DNA of 64,000 nucleotides from assembly GCA_963708205.1 (NCBI GenBank), contig OY970196.1:1426001-1490000 (forward strand). The letters run 5' to 3'. Below the pieces are notes generated by a model. The model saw nothing but the letters and a program-made list of their open reading frames with translations, ran no database searches and had not been told where the DNA came from. Source of the stretch: CAVYTF01 sp963708205 (GTDB lineage Bacteria; Bacteroidota; Bacteroidia; Chitinophagales; Chitinophagaceae). The translations under genes and the position numbers were made by a program. Of this stretch, positions 8,301-17,729 are shown in pieces (positions within the stretch are counted from its first letter, which is position 1; each line of letters opens with the position of its first letter).

Positions 8301-10344
8301 ATCCGTTAACAGCACGCCGCAAACTGTAAATGCACCGATAGAAGTACAATTCAAGGATTTTAAAATTGCTACACTTACACACATCGCCAACCAGGATTCT
8401 CTTTTGATGGATGGCGTTATCAATGGAAATGCTGTTGTAAAAAATGCCACTACAAATCCAACTTTTACTTCTGATTTACAAATAAATAATCTTACTTATA
8501 AAAGAGATACTGTTGGCAATCTCGCAATAAAAGTGAACAATGAAACTGCTAATGCATTTGCTGCAGATATTGCTTTAACAGGAAATAAAAATGATGTGCA
8601 TGTAACCGGAATGTATTATACAGGTGAAGGAAAAATGAATTTAAAGCTTGATGTTAATAGCCTGAATCTCGCGTCTATCAAGCCTTTCGCGTCAGGCGAG
8701 ATTGAAGATATGGATGGAATACTGAAAGCAAATATCACAGTTGCAGGCACAATTAATCAACCTTCGGTTAATGGAAATATTAATTTTCAGGATGCGCATA
8801 TTATTCCTGCAGTAACAGGTGAACGATTAACATTATCAAACGAAGCAATTAATGTTGATAGCCGTGGAATTCATTTTAATAATTTCACCATGCTCGATTC
8901 TGCAAGCAATAAAGCGGTTATCACGGGCGATATTCTTACCACTGATTTTAAAAATTATACTTTCAATACCTCGCTCGATGCAAGAAATTTTACGGTAGTA
9001 AATGCACCTGAATCAACTGACCGGTTATTTTATGGCAAGCTCAATATTAATACGCATGTAAATCTGCATGGAAGTATGGATGCTCCTGTCGCGGATGCAT
9101 CTTTAAGAATAAATGCCTCAACAAATTTTACAATGGTAATGCCAAATGAAGACCCTGAAGTACAAGGCCGAGAAGGTATTGTGAAATTTGTTGATCCTGA
9201 ACATCCTGATACCGTCATACTAAAAAGAACTATTTACGATTCACTTAACAGGACACAACTGAAAGGTCTTGAGCTTACATCAACGATTCAAACCGACAGC
9301 TCTGCAAAGCTCAGCCTTATCATGGATCAAAGTTCAGGTGATGCATTAAATGTACAGGGCATAGCAAATCTCGCGGCAACTATTGACAGAAGCGGCAAAA
9401 TCAGTCTGACTGGTGCGTATCAATTAACGCATGGCGCTTACCAGGTTTCTTTAAGTTTCTTAAAAAGAAATTTCATTATTCAATCAGGCAGTACTATTAA
9501 TTGGACTGGCGATCCAACCTCTGCGCAGATTGATATCACTGCCATTTACAATGTAAAAACGGCGCCAATAGATTTGGTAGAACAGCAACTTTCTACAGAA
9601 GATCAAATAAGATATAAACAGGAATTACCATTCAGCGTAAATTTAAAATTAGAAGGAGAATTATTAAAACCTGTTATCACTTTCGATATTACTTTACCAC
9701 AGGATTATTTAACGCAATGGCCCGAAGTTGATCTTAAGTTGCAGCAGATAAGAACTGATCCTTCTGAATTGAACAAACAGGTTTTTGCATTGCTTTTATT
9801 AAATCGTTTTGTGCAGGAAGATCCTTTTCAAAGTGGCGCCGGTGGCACTACTGCTTCACAACTTGCTGTGCAAAGCGCAGGTCGTTTATTGAGTGATCAA
9901 TTGAATGCACTTGCTGCAGGTTTAGTGAAAGGTGTTGATATAAATTTTGATATTAATTCTGAACAGGATTATTCAACAGGTGTTGAAGAAAACAGAACGG
10001 ATGTAAATGTTGGTGTTTCAAAAAAATTATTGAACGACAGACTTGTAGTAAATGTGGGAAGCGATATTGGTCTTGAAGGCGCTGCAAACACTTATGCACA
10101 AAGCTCTTCCGTAACAGGAAATTTTTCAGTGGATTATAAACTTAGTGAAGATGGAAAATACAGACTGCGTGCTTATCGTCAAAATGATTACACAGAAATA
10201 GTGGAAGGTCAGGTAATTGAAACCGGTGTAAGTTTTATACTCACCCTCGATTATGATAAGTTCAAAGAACTTTTCGAGAACAAAAAGCGTTATAAAAAAA
10301 CGCCTCCCAAAACTCCAACATCTTCAAACACTACTAACCAATGA
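5329..10344 (+). CDS. tamB: Translocation and assembly module protein TamB
   Basis: 1671 residues. One N-terminal membrane anchor (about 16-40, LKILAWIVACIFFIIILVLI) precedes a very long, repetitive beta-strand region rich in Asn/Asp/Ala, the pattern of AsmA/TamB proteins that form a groove across the periplasm. The C-terminal ~350 residues match the conserved TamB (DUF490) domain, including LTGAYQLTHGAYQVSL and SAQIDITAIYNVKTAP. TamB works with an Omp85 partner in the outer membrane in protein or lipid transfer. That partner follows immediately, sharing ATGA at 10341-10344. No ATG lies near the expected start. The best start is TTG at 5329, with an in-frame stop at 5311. Confidence 0.9.
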   Translation: MKFNLRKTLNKTLRRILKILAWIVACIFFIIILVLILIQIPAVQNFAKDKAVAYLQNKIKTKVEIGDLSVSFPKEIVLKNVFLEDQKHDTLLYTQELRVNIAMFGLLHHEVDVSYAELAGVNANVYRIHPDTSFNYQYIVNAFASPDTTKTTDTSGGMKFNLGEIVFKNIRTTFHDDYTGNDVHFYLGNFETNIKNFDLKNSAYHIKNIDVQNINASIRQYKPFVLNPVDTIQKVQATSSSNNTKLQLDEVSFTQIKFGYNNEVSGINAAINIGNFITHPQNINLQNLNIDLKDFQFNNSSTIIAINPVTQQAKPKVPMQTDTATGTWRVNLNRIVFANDNFYYDDNTKPHQKAGMDYSHLHIQNLMFDASNMLLTPTAYQGKISQIAFAEQSGFHLQKFQTDFLYNDTSASLQNLLLQTDKTVLKNKLVLKYASIASLSKQPGNLFVDADLNHCVLNAKDILTFAPQLAANLRGNENASLQLNMQLKGFVKNLSIPIFQLNGLSHTAINLSGNISGLPDGKNAYYNLNIAQFQTSSKDIHQLVPAKSIPSNVRIPQLLNAKGYFKGTMNQFATQLQLNSTSGNAFVNATMQGRNAYNANIKLQNLNVGYLTKQEQNVGRITLSANAKGSGFDIKTAISKFNATIQSAELKGYTYKDFVLNGNINHGDGNIKAKINDANIAFNLAASANMQQKFPTNLKMQLVVDTINMHALNLIKDTLNFHGQLLANLAQTDPDNLLGNIILDSIAIDNGRQHLSTDSIAIVATKNDTGRMIHLYSEFLKANLSGEYKLTEMGTALQQTINKYYTVSKENHATVAPQNWNMNAVFIPTPLILQLVPTIKGSDSLVMNASYNSTQSLFNASLKGKKISFGTNQLDSINIIANNDNNKLNVDAGFNHAKASGIELFKTTLATSIVDNKANIDLDLKDSKNKTQYNIAGDLAQISNGLKFSLAQDSLVLYYDKWTVAGNNFIQYDSTGILINNFNINNGGQSLSVNSTPQTVNAPIEVQFKDFKIATLTHIANQDSLLMDGVINGNAVVKNATTNPTFTSDLQINNLTYKRDTVGNLAIKVNNETANAFAADIALTGNKNDVHVTGMYYTGEGKMNLKLDVNSLNLASIKPFASGEIEDMDGILKANITVAGTINQPSVNGNINFQDAHIIPAVTGERLTLSNEAINVDSRGIHFNNFTMLDSASNKAVITGDILTTDFKNYTFNTSLDARNFTVVNAPESTDRLFYGKLNINTHVNLHGSMDAPVADASLRINASTNFTMVMPNEDPEVQGREGIVKFVDPEHPDTVILKRTIYDSLNRTQLKGLELTSTIQTDSSAKLSLIMDQSSGDALNVQGIANLAATIDRSGKISLTGAYQLTHGAYQVSLSFLKRNFIIQSGSTINWTGDPTSAQIDITAIYNVKTAPIDLVEQQLSTEDQIRYKQELPFSVNLKLEGELLKPVITFDITLPQDYLTQWPEVDLKLQQIRTDPSELNKQVFALLLLNRFVQEDPFQSGAGGTTASQLAVQSAGRLLSDQLNALAAGLVKGVDINFDINSEQDYSTGVEENRTDVNVGVSKKLLNDRLVVNVGSDIGLEGAANTYAQSSSVTGNFSVDYKLSEDGKYRLRAYRQNDYTEIVEGQVIETGVSFILTLDYDKFKELFENKKRYKKTPPKTPTSSNTTNQ

Positions 10345-12647
10345 GGCTGATATTTCCTATATTATTTATCGCATCGGTGTTTGTTTTCAGTGCTTGCAGC
10401 AATACAAAATATCTTGCTCCGGGTCAGGAATTATATGTTGGCTCTACGGTAAAAATTAATTCAAGTGTAAAGATTTCAAAAAGTCAGACTAAAGATCTTA
10501 AAGGTCAAATGAGCAGTTTGATTCGTCCTAAACCAAACTCAAAAATCCTTGGTATTCGTTTTAAACTCTTTGTTTATAATCATGTAAAACAACCCAAGAA
10601 AAATAAAGGTTTTAAATATTGGTTGAAGTATAAAGTTGGTGAGCCTCCGGTTATTGCATCAATGAATGTGCTGAATAATAACAGTGCAGTGTTACAAAAT
10701 CGTCTTGAAAATAAAGGATATTTTCATGATACTGTTACGCTTGATACAACTTCCAAAGAAAGAAAATTAACTGCGCATTATACTGCTTTCATTGGTCCGC
10801 AATATAAAATACGCAATGTTGTTTTTCCTGAGGGTGATGATACTTTAAGCAGGATGATAAGAAAATTTACAAAACATACTTTCTTAAAACCTCATGATCC
10901 TTACGATCTTGATGTGATAAAAAAAGAACGTGAGAGGCTTGATATGCATTTGAAAGAAAACGGCTTTTTTTATTTTAGCGGGGATGACCTGTTGGTAAAT
11001 GTTGATTCAACAGTTGGTGCGCACCAGGTAGATATGAAAATTGTAATAAAGCCAGAAACGCCTGATGATGCTCAGAAAGCATTTCGCATTGGACAAATCG
11101 TTGTGTTCGCGGATTATAATATAAACACTGACACTTCTGTTGCAAAAGCAACGAATGAAAATATAGTTGAAAATATTGATGGTTATAAGGTAATTGATTC
11201 TGCACATAAGTTTAAACCAAAGATTTTTAGCCGCACATTAGTTTTCAAACCTGGAGATATTTATAGTTTAGATAAACACAATCTCGCATTGAACAGGTTG
11301 GTTACACTTGGTGTTTTTAAGTTTGTAAAAGCCCGTTATTTTAAAGCAGATATTGATACGGGAAATTATTTAAACACATATTATTACTTAACCCCTGCAA
11401 AGAAAAAATCCATAAGAGTAGATGTTACTGCACTTACGAAATCTGATAACTCTACAGGTGGTCAATTATCATTGAATTTTTTAGATAAAAATTTATTGAA
11501 AGGTGCAGAACTCTTTAAAGCATCTGCGAATGTTGGGCTGGAACAACAATTTTCTTCGGCACAAAATAATACAACAAAGCAGTTTGGTTTTAATTTAAGC
11601 TTGAGTGTGCCTCGAATTATCGCTCCTTTCAAACTCAACACCAGCAGTGGTTTCGTGCCAAAAACGAATTTTCAGATCGGGTATCAATTGTTTCAAAGCG
11701 ATACTTTATATACGCTAAATTCCTTCACCGCTAATTATGGTTATTCATGGAAAAAAAGTTTCAGAACCCAAAGTGATCTTAATTTAATTTCTATAAATTA
11801 TGTTAAGCCAAGTCATATCTCAGATCAATTTCAGCAAGAGCTTGATACAAATATTACACTTGCAAGAAGTATCGAGCCTCAATTGATTATGGGTTCAAAT
11901 TATAATTATAATTTAAACACACAATTAAAACCAAACGGCAAAAGAAATAATTTTTATTTTAATGGCAACCTCGATCTGTCTGGAAATTTAATAAGCGCAA
12001 TTGGCGGTGGAAATATTAATAAAGGAAAAGTAATCACCATTTTTGATATACCACTTTCGCAATATGTGAAAGGTGAAGTTGATTTTAGACATTATCTAAA
12101 GCTTGCAAAAAATACAACACTGGCTTCGCGCTTTGATGCAGGTGTTGCTTATGCATTTGGCAACAGCAGTGCGGTGCCTTTTATAAAAGAATTTTTTGCC
12201 GGAGGCACCAATGATATCAGGGCTTTCAGGTCACGCTCACTTGGACCTGGAAGTTATTATGCCGGCAATCCGGATTCTGCTTTTTTACCTGAAGAGCCTG
12301 GAGATGTAAAGCTTGAATTGAATACTGAATTGCGTGCAAAATTATTTTCAGTTGTTAACGGAGCTATTTTCGCAGATGCCGGAAACGTGTGGACATTGCG
12401 TTATGATTCAACGCGGCCGGGTTCTCAATTCAACAATAAATTCTTAAGTCAAACAGCAGTTGGAGTCGGTGCAGGCTTGCGGTTTGATCTAAGTATTCTT
12501 GTACTTCGCCTCGATCTTGCATTTCCTATTCGCAAGCCCTGGTTGCCTGAAGGCTCACGATGGGTGATCAATCAAATTGATTTTGGCAGCAGTGAATGGA
12601 GAAGAGATAATCTTGTTTTTAATTTAGCGATTGGTTATCCTTTTTAA
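10341..12647 (+). CDS. tamL: TamL-type lipoprotein Omp85 outer membrane protein
   Basis: 768 residues. A lipoprotein signal peptide with lipobox VFSAC places the acylated Cys at 19. Residues ~60-380 hold POTRA-like repeats (for example YKIRNVVFPEGDDTLS and GDIYSLDKHNLALNRLVTLGVFKFVKA). The C-terminal half is a 16-strand-type surface antigen barrel with FFAGGTNDIRAFRSRSLGPG and a terminal aromatic residue (YPF). This fits TamL, the lipidated TamA homologue of Bacteroidota. Overlap with the tamB stop codon implies translational coupling. It ends 8 bases before the convergent GH3 gene. Confidence 0.9.
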   Translation: MRLIFPILFIASVFVFSACSNTKYLAPGQELYVGSTVKINSSVKISKSQTKDLKGQMSSLIRPKPNSKILGIRFKLFVYNHVKQPKKNKGFKYWLKYKVGEPPVIASMNVLNNNSAVLQNRLENKGYFHDTVTLDTTSKERKLTAHYTAFIGPQYKIRNVVFPEGDDTLSRMIRKFTKHTFLKPHDPYDLDVIKKERERLDMHLKENGFFYFSGDDLLVNVDSTVGAHQVDMKIVIKPETPDDAQKAFRIGQIVVFADYNINTDTSVAKATNENIVENIDGYKVIDSAHKFKPKIFSRTLVFKPGDIYSLDKHNLALNRLVTLGVFKFVKARYFKADIDTGNYLNTYYYLTPAKKKSIRVDVTALTKSDNSTGGQLSLNFLDKNLLKGAELFKASANVGLEQQFSSAQNNTTKQFGFNLSLSVPRIIAPFKLNTSSGFVPKTNFQIGYQLFQSDTLYTLNSFTANYGYSWKKSFRTQSDLNLISINYVKPSHISDQFQQELDTNITLARSIEPQLIMGSNYNYNLNTQLKPNGKRNNFYFNGNLDLSGNLISAIGGGNINKGKVITIFDIPLSQYVKGEVDFRHYLKLAKNTTLASRFDAGVAYAFGNSSAVPFIKEFFAGGTNDIRAFRSRSLGPGSYYAGNPDSAFLPEEPGDVKLELNTELRAKLFSVVNGAIFADAGNVWTLRYDSTRPGSQFNNKFLSQTAVGVGAGLRFDLSILVLRLDLAFPIRKPWLPEGSRWVINQIDFGSSEWRRDNLVFNLAIGYPF

Positions 12648-12655
12648 TAGCTTAT

Positions 12656-14932
12656 TTATTTCTGCCAGTTAACTATTGCAGATTTTGTTTCAGCAGAGTT
12701 TGTTCCAATGCGAATTATAAATTCTCCGGATTCCCAATCATACTTCAAATCATTATTCCAAAATTTTAATGCATCTGTTGTTATATTGAATGTTACATCT
12801 TTGCTTTGCCCCGGCTCTAAAAATATTTTTTGAAATCCTTTCAGATCTTCAACACTTCTTCCAACACTTGCAACAGGATCGGTGATATAAAGTTGCACAG
12901 TTTCTTCTCCTGCAAATTTTCCTGTATTGCTTACAGATACAGTGGCAGTAAGCATTTCATCTCTATTCAAATTTGTTTTATTTAATTTAATGTCACCATA
13001 AGAAAATGTTGTATAGCTTAATCCAAAACCAAATGGATAAAGTGGCGTATTAGGAACATCAAGATAATCTGATTTGAATTTTTCAAAAACATTTGGATTG
13101 GCCAAAGGTCTTCCCGTGTTTTTATGATTATAATAAATTGGAATTTGTCCTACATTTCTTGGAAAGCTCGTTGTTAATTTTCCCGAAGGATTATAATTTC
13201 CAAACAACACATCCGCAACAGCATTTCCTTCCTGCGTGCCCCCAAACCATGAATCGAGAATGGCCATTACGTGATCATTTTCCCAAGATATTGTCATTGG
13301 TCTTCCATTCATTAAAACAAGCACAACAGGTTTGCCTGTTGCAACCAATGCCTGTAATAATCTTTGTTGACTTGGTTGCAAACTTATATCGCTCATGCTG
13401 CTGCATTCGCCACTCATATCTGCGGCTTCGCCAAGCACTGCAACGACTACATCAGCCTTGTTTGCTGTTGCAACAGCTTCATTCAACATGTCATCAGCAG
13501 AGCGTGTTTCGGTTGTGTCAATTTCATTTCCAAAAGCATTTACATTTCTTGCGAAAGCCTTGTCATCACTGATGTTTGCGCCCTTTGCAAAAAGAATATC
13601 TACGTTGTTACCGACAGTATTTTTTATGCCTTGCAAAATGGTTACACTTTTTTCAGGATCACCGCTAACACTCCATGTACCCAGCATATTTCTTTTATTG
13701 TCTGCAAGCGGACCGATCAAAGCAATTGTCCCTGATTTTTTTAATGGAAGAATTTGATTCTGATTTTTTAATAACACAAAAGAATGTTCTGCCATTTCTT
13801 TAGCGAATGCCTGGTGCTCATCAGACATTAATTCTCTTGCTTGTCTCGCTGCATTCATTCTTCTGTAAGGATCATCAAACAAACCCAATTTATATTTTGC
13901 TTCTAAGATTCTTCTGCATGCATCATCAATTTGCTGTTCAGATATTTTTCCTTCAGTTAAAGATTTTTTCAATGTTGTAAGAAATCCTTCACCAACCATA
14001 TCCATATCAATGCCTGCCTTCAAAGCCAATGCTGACACGGTTTGCAGATCACCAAGCCCATGATTGATCAACTCATTTGTCGCAGTATAATCCGTAACTA
14101 CAAATCCTTTGAAGCCCCATTGTTTACGCAATACATCAGTCATTAAAAATTTATTCGCCGTTGCAGGTATACCATCAACTTCATTAAAAGAACTCATCAC
14201 ACTTCCAACACCTGCATCAACAGCAGCTTTATAAGGTGGCAAATAATATTCATACATTTTTATCAGGCTCATGTCTGTTGTGTTGTATTCGCGACCTGCT
14301 TCGGCAGCGCCATACAAAGCAAAATGTTTTACACAAGCCATCACGGTGTTGGTGTCTGCTAAATTATTTTGCTGGTATCCTTTTACCATTGCAGCGGCAA
14401 CACATGAACCGAGAAAAGGATCTTCACCTGCTCCCTCTGAAATCCTTCCCCAGCGCGGATCACGGGAAATATCAACCATTGGTGAATAAACCCAATCAAG
14501 CCCGTCAGCACTTGCTTCATCAGCAGCGATCATCGCAGTTTTTTCAATCATCGTAGTATCCCAGGAACATGACAACGCAAGCGGAATCGGAAAGATAGTT
14601 CTGTGTCCATGTATCACATCCAATCCAAAAAATAAAGGAATATGTAATCTAGAATTATTAACTGCAATGTCTTGCGCGCGACGAACTTTATCCGCTCCGG
14701 TAATGCCAAATAAACCTCCCACATTTCCATTGCGAATTTTATTATCAACATCACTGCTTACAACTGCACCGGTAACTGTGCCGCCAGGTGTTACTAAATT
14801 TAACTGCCCGATCTTTTCATCGATCGTCATTTTGCTCATCAAATTATTGACGAAGGCATTCATCTTTGTATCTTGACCAAAGCCTTGTGCAGCAAGGATT
14901 ACAAAGGATGTAATAAAAAAAATTCTTTTCAT
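12656..14932 (-). CDS. GH3 beta-glucosidase, secreted (BglX-like)
   Basis: 758 residues with a signal peptide (about 1-19, ending GFGQ). The GH3 N-terminal barrel holds the nucleophile Asp281 in VVTDYTA, plus KHFALYG and GEDPFLGS. The second domain carries the likely acid/base Glu509 in MSGECSSM. A fibronectin III-like domain (about 660-750) completes the usual three-domain plan, and the length fits BglX. It is the last gene of the PUL. GH3 enzymes in beta-1,2-glucan loci of Bacteroidota release glucose from sophoro-oligosaccharides, and I infer that role here from the three GH144-type genes upstream. Sequence alone cannot exclude other beta-glucosides. Confidence 0.9.
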   Translation of the reverse strand: MKRIFFITSFVILAAQGFGQDTKMNAFVNNLMSKMTIDEKIGQLNLVTPGGTVTGAVVSSDVDNKIRNGNVGGLFGITGADKVRRAQDIAVNNSRLHIPLFFGLDVIHGHRTIFPIPLALSCSWDTTMIEKTAMIAADEASADGLDWVYSPMVDISRDPRWGRISEGAGEDPFLGSCVAAAMVKGYQQNNLADTNTVMACVKHFALYGAAEAGREYNTTDMSLIKMYEYYLPPYKAAVDAGVGSVMSSFNEVDGIPATANKFLMTDVLRKQWGFKGFVVTDYTATNELINHGLGDLQTVSALALKAGIDMDMVGEGFLTTLKKSLTEGKISEQQIDDACRRILEAKYKLGLFDDPYRRMNAARQARELMSDEHQAFAKEMAEHSFVLLKNQNQILPLKKSGTIALIGPLADNKRNMLGTWSVSGDPEKSVTILQGIKNTVGNNVDILFAKGANISDDKAFARNVNAFGNEIDTTETRSADDMLNEAVATANKADVVVAVLGEAADMSGECSSMSDISLQPSQQRLLQALVATGKPVVLVLMNGRPMTISWENDHVMAILDSWFGGTQEGNAVADVLFGNYNPSGKLTTSFPRNVGQIPIYYNHKNTGRPLANPNVFEKFKSDYLDVPNTPLYPFGFGLSYTTFSYGDIKLNKTNLNRDEMLTATVSVSNTGKFAGEETVQLYITDPVASVGRSVEDLKGFQKIFLEPGQSKDVTFNITTDALKFWNNDLKYDWESGEFIIRIGTNSAETKSAIVNWQK

Positions 14933-14962
14933 TATGGTTAAAGTTTAATCGTTATTTTCAAA

Positions 14963-15244
14963 TTACATTTTACTTAAAATAAATTCTTTCATCTCTGTTA
15001 CTTCTTTTTTGGTAAAGCCATTTGCAACAATTTTACCTTCTCCTTTTGTATCAATATTTATTGTCGAAAAACCAATCATCGGCGTTTCAATTTCCACTGA
15101 AGTAATGCTGCTAAAAAGAATTGTTGTTTCTTTCCCGCTAAAAAATCCCGGCACTTTAAAAGTTATTCCGCGTTCATCAAGCATTATGTGTGAAGGGAAT
15201 ATTTTGTTGCCTTCAGATAAACGTGATGCTACATATTCCTGCAT
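14963..15244 (-). CDS. Small PH-domain-like protein
   Basis: 93 residues, no signal peptide or membrane segment. The alternating strand pattern (ITFKVPGFFSGKETTILFSSITSVEIET, then STINIDTKGEGKIVANGFTKKEV and a final helix) looks like a single bacterial PH-type domain. It lies between the SGNH hydrolase and GH3 genes on the same strand with gaps of 40 and 30 bases, so it is probably read in the PUL transcript. An intracellular protein here is unusual and its role is unknown. Confidence 0.6.
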   Translation of the reverse strand: MQEYVASRLSEGNKIFPSHIMLDERGITFKVPGFFSGKETTILFSSITSVEIETPMIGFSTINIDTKGEGKIVANGFTKKEVTEMKEFILSKM

Positions 15245-15284
15245 TTATAAAAATTTTGTTGGAAGATAAGAACTGCAAAGTATT

Positions 15285-15935
15285 TTATTTTACTAAATAT
15301 GGTTCAATTGCTTTTTGCCAAATAGCGTAGCCATGCTCATTCATATGCAAACTATCTGATAAAAAAATCTCCGGCTTTGGCTTTCCATTTTCAGCAAGCA
15401 TCAAATGATATACATCAATAAAAGAAGTATTTTTTTGTGTCGATAAAAACGATTTTATCATAGCATTTGCCTGAGACATTTTCGGCATTAATGAAGCACG
15501 GCTTGGACTTGGCTTGATAGAAATATAAGCAATATTTTCATTGTGCATTTTGCTTCTTATCAAATTAAATAATTGTTTTACCCTCGAAAAAACCACTTCT
15601 GCAGTAACAGTATCACTTGATGCAAAATCATTATCACCACAATAAATAATTATTTGTTTTGGCTGATAAGGAAAAATTATATCTTCTGCATACCTAATGA
15701 CATCAGACAATGTTGAGCCACCAAATCCACGATTGATAATTTTATGTGAAGGAAAATAAGTTTGTATATCTGTCCACTTTCTTAGCGAAGAACTGCCAAC
15801 AAAGAGAATAGCGCCTTTGGGCGGAAAGTGAAGGCTGTCTTCTGTTTTAAAAGCTTTTATCTCGTTAATAAAAGGCTGCGCTTTTGCAAGAAGCGCAAGA
15901 AGACAAACAAAAATTATGACTAAAAATATTTTCAT
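15285..15935 (-). CDS. SGNH/GDSL-type hydrolase, exported
   Basis: 216 residues with a signal peptide (1-20). All SGNH blocks are visible: block I is GSSS with the candidate nucleophile Ser49, block II has Gly73 in NRGFGGS, block III is GDND with Asn102, and block V is DSLH with Asp194 and His197. The family removes acyl groups from lipids or sugars. Inside a PUL, the likely job is deacylation of a decorated glycan, which is inference. Its ATG follows the stop codon of the GH43-like gene with no gap (TGAATG on the minus strand), which indicates translational coupling. Confidence 0.85.
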   Translation of the reverse strand: MKIFLVIIFVCLLALLAKAQPFINEIKAFKTEDSLHFPPKGAILFVGSSSLRKWTDIQTYFPSHKIINRGFGGSTLSDVIRYAEDIIFPYQPKQIIIYCGDNDFASSDTVTAEVVFSRVKQLFNLIRSKMHNENIAYISIKPSPSRASLMPKMSQANAMIKSFLSTQKNTSFIDVYHLMLAENGKPKPEIFLSDSLHMNEHGYAIWQKAIEPYLVK

Positions 15936-17678
15936 TCAATCAACTTTTAAAACTTTTGTTTTTGATGAAACGCCGCTTTCATTTATTGCTTCAATAGTAA
16001 AATAATATGTCTTTTCTTTATCCATTCCTTTAAACCAATAATCATTTGCACTGTACACCATAATGCAATTATATAATTTATCCGGCGCAGTGCCATAATA
16101 AATATTATACGCATAGGCATCATTAGCATAAGTCCATCTTATCCATGCACTGCGTTTATCTTTTTCTGTGCGAAGCACAATAAAATTTTTCACGCTATCA
16201 GGCTTGTTACCATTTGCATTTCCAAAAACGCGTAAGCCGCTGATGGCAAATTTTCCTGTTGGCATGTGAATGTTTTCAAGTTTTATAAATCTTGTTTGCA
16301 CAGGCTTTTCCAGTTCGATATAATCATGCGGTACATCTGTTTTATTATTGCTTTTATCAACTAAAATTTTCCAGTTAATTCCATCATTTGATTGGTAAAT
16401 TTTATATTGATGAAATTGTCCGTTGAATTTCCCAAGACGATTACTATCAACATCCTGGTCTGCATAATTTATTTGAATTGCATTCACAGTTGAAATTTTT
16501 CCAAGATCGCTTGCGATCCACTCGCCTGCATTTGATGTTGCCGCGCTCCAATAGCTTTTTATATTTTCATCAACAGCATTATTTGCATTATAATTTCCAA
16601 GTGTTGAAGAAACTGTAACAGGTTTATTATAATTCAGCAACATCCAACCTGTGAATGTACTTTTCAAATGATCTGTTTTTTGATTAGGAAGATAAGTCGG
16701 GTAATCGCCAAACGCAGTGCTGCAGTACATTACACCATCTTTATCAAAACCTGCAGGCCAAATGCCTATTCTTCTTTCAAAATTATTTTTTACACAAATT
16801 CCAATTGTACTTACATGCCAATAATTTCCATACACATCCTGAAAAGTAGAGCCATGCCCCGCACCTCTTGCGAACCCTCCGGGTTTAAAAGAAACAGGAT
16901 CTGATTGTGGCGTAAAAGGTCCCAATGGATTATCACCAACAACAACACCATCAGCATATCCACTCATTTCTGTACCGGGTGCACCATATTGTAAATAATA
17001 TTTTCCATCATGCTTTGTCATCCACGAGCCTTCAATAAAAGGATCGAGAAAAGTATTATCCATGTATTCACCAAACCTTTGCCAGCCGTACCTTTCAGGC
17101 TCAAGCAAATACATTTCCTGCCGCGTACCGTAAGGCTGCATTGTTTTTCTGTTCAACTCAATTCCATAAATCGGGTAGCGGTTGCTGCTGCCATTATACA
17201 TATAAAATCTTCCGTCATCATCTGTAAAAAAATCAGGATCCCATCCGCCAATACTAAAAGAATCAACTAATGGTTTCCAATCATTTGCCTTTGGATTTGT
17301 ACTCATCCAGATCGAAAAATTTGTAGTGTAAGTAGAACCAAAGACTAACATTGTATCACCAATTATTCCTACGGCAGGCGCGCAAAGCTCGTCGTAGCCT
17401 GCATTCCACGGACGAAGAAATTTTTTTGAGATGAAATTCCAGTGCAGCATGTCATCGCTCCACCAATATCCCCATTGATTAGTGGAAAAAAGATAGTATT
17501 CATTTTTATATAAAACAATTGCGGGATCAGCAGTTGATCTGTGTCTCCCATCTTTGGTAAAATCAGGAATTGGGGTGTACCCGTAATCTATATTCACTGG
17601 ATTGCAATAAGTTTTTTGCTGAGCAAAATCTTTTATAAAAAGAGAAAGAATAATTATCAAAAAAAATTCTCGTTTCAT
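15936..17678 (-). CDS. GH43-like glycoside hydrolase with discoidin and Fn3 modules
   Basis: 580 residues with a signal peptide (about 1-20). Residues ~25-340 form a five-bladed propeller with candidate GH43 catalytic residues: base Asp51 in STADPAI, pKa-modulating Asp147 in GGWDPDF, and acid Glu216 in DPFIEGSW. Residues ~350-487 are an F5/8 type C (discoidin, CBM32-like) domain, including YWSAATSNAGEWIASDLG. The tail (~495-580) is Fn3-like. GH43-type enzymes remove arabinose, xylose or galactose residues, so this member may clear side groups from the glycan or act on an accompanying polymer. It lies 51 bases after a GH144-type gene and is joined to the SGNH gene. Confidence 0.8.
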   Translation of the reverse strand: MKREFFLIIILSLFIKDFAQQKTYCNPVNIDYGYTPIPDFTKDGRHRSTADPAIVLYKNEYYLFSTNQWGYWWSDDMLHWNFISKKFLRPWNAGYDELCAPAVGIIGDTMLVFGSTYTTNFSIWMSTNPKANDWKPLVDSFSIGGWDPDFFTDDDGRFYMYNGSSNRYPIYGIELNRKTMQPYGTRQEMYLLEPERYGWQRFGEYMDNTFLDPFIEGSWMTKHDGKYYLQYGAPGTEMSGYADGVVVGDNPLGPFTPQSDPVSFKPGGFARGAGHGSTFQDVYGNYWHVSTIGICVKNNFERRIGIWPAGFDKDGVMYCSTAFGDYPTYLPNQKTDHLKSTFTGWMLLNYNKPVTVSSTLGNYNANNAVDENIKSYWSAATSNAGEWIASDLGKISTVNAIQINYADQDVDSNRLGKFNGQFHQYKIYQSNDGINWKILVDKSNNKTDVPHDYIELEKPVQTRFIKLENIHMPTGKFAISGLRVFGNANGNKPDSVKNFIVLRTEKDKRSAWIRWTYANDAYAYNIYYGTAPDKLYNCIMVYSANDYWFKGMDKEKTYYFTIEAINESGVSSKTKVLKVD

Positions 17679-17729
17679 ATAAATGGAAAATAATTAATTG
17701 TAGTTGATCTCTCAGGCAGGCTTTAGTAA

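Noticed and set aside
13093..13757. Three overlapping frames antisense to the GH3 gene
   Set aside because: They all sit inside the well-supported glycoside hydrolase gene and show shadow-like composition without any family motif.
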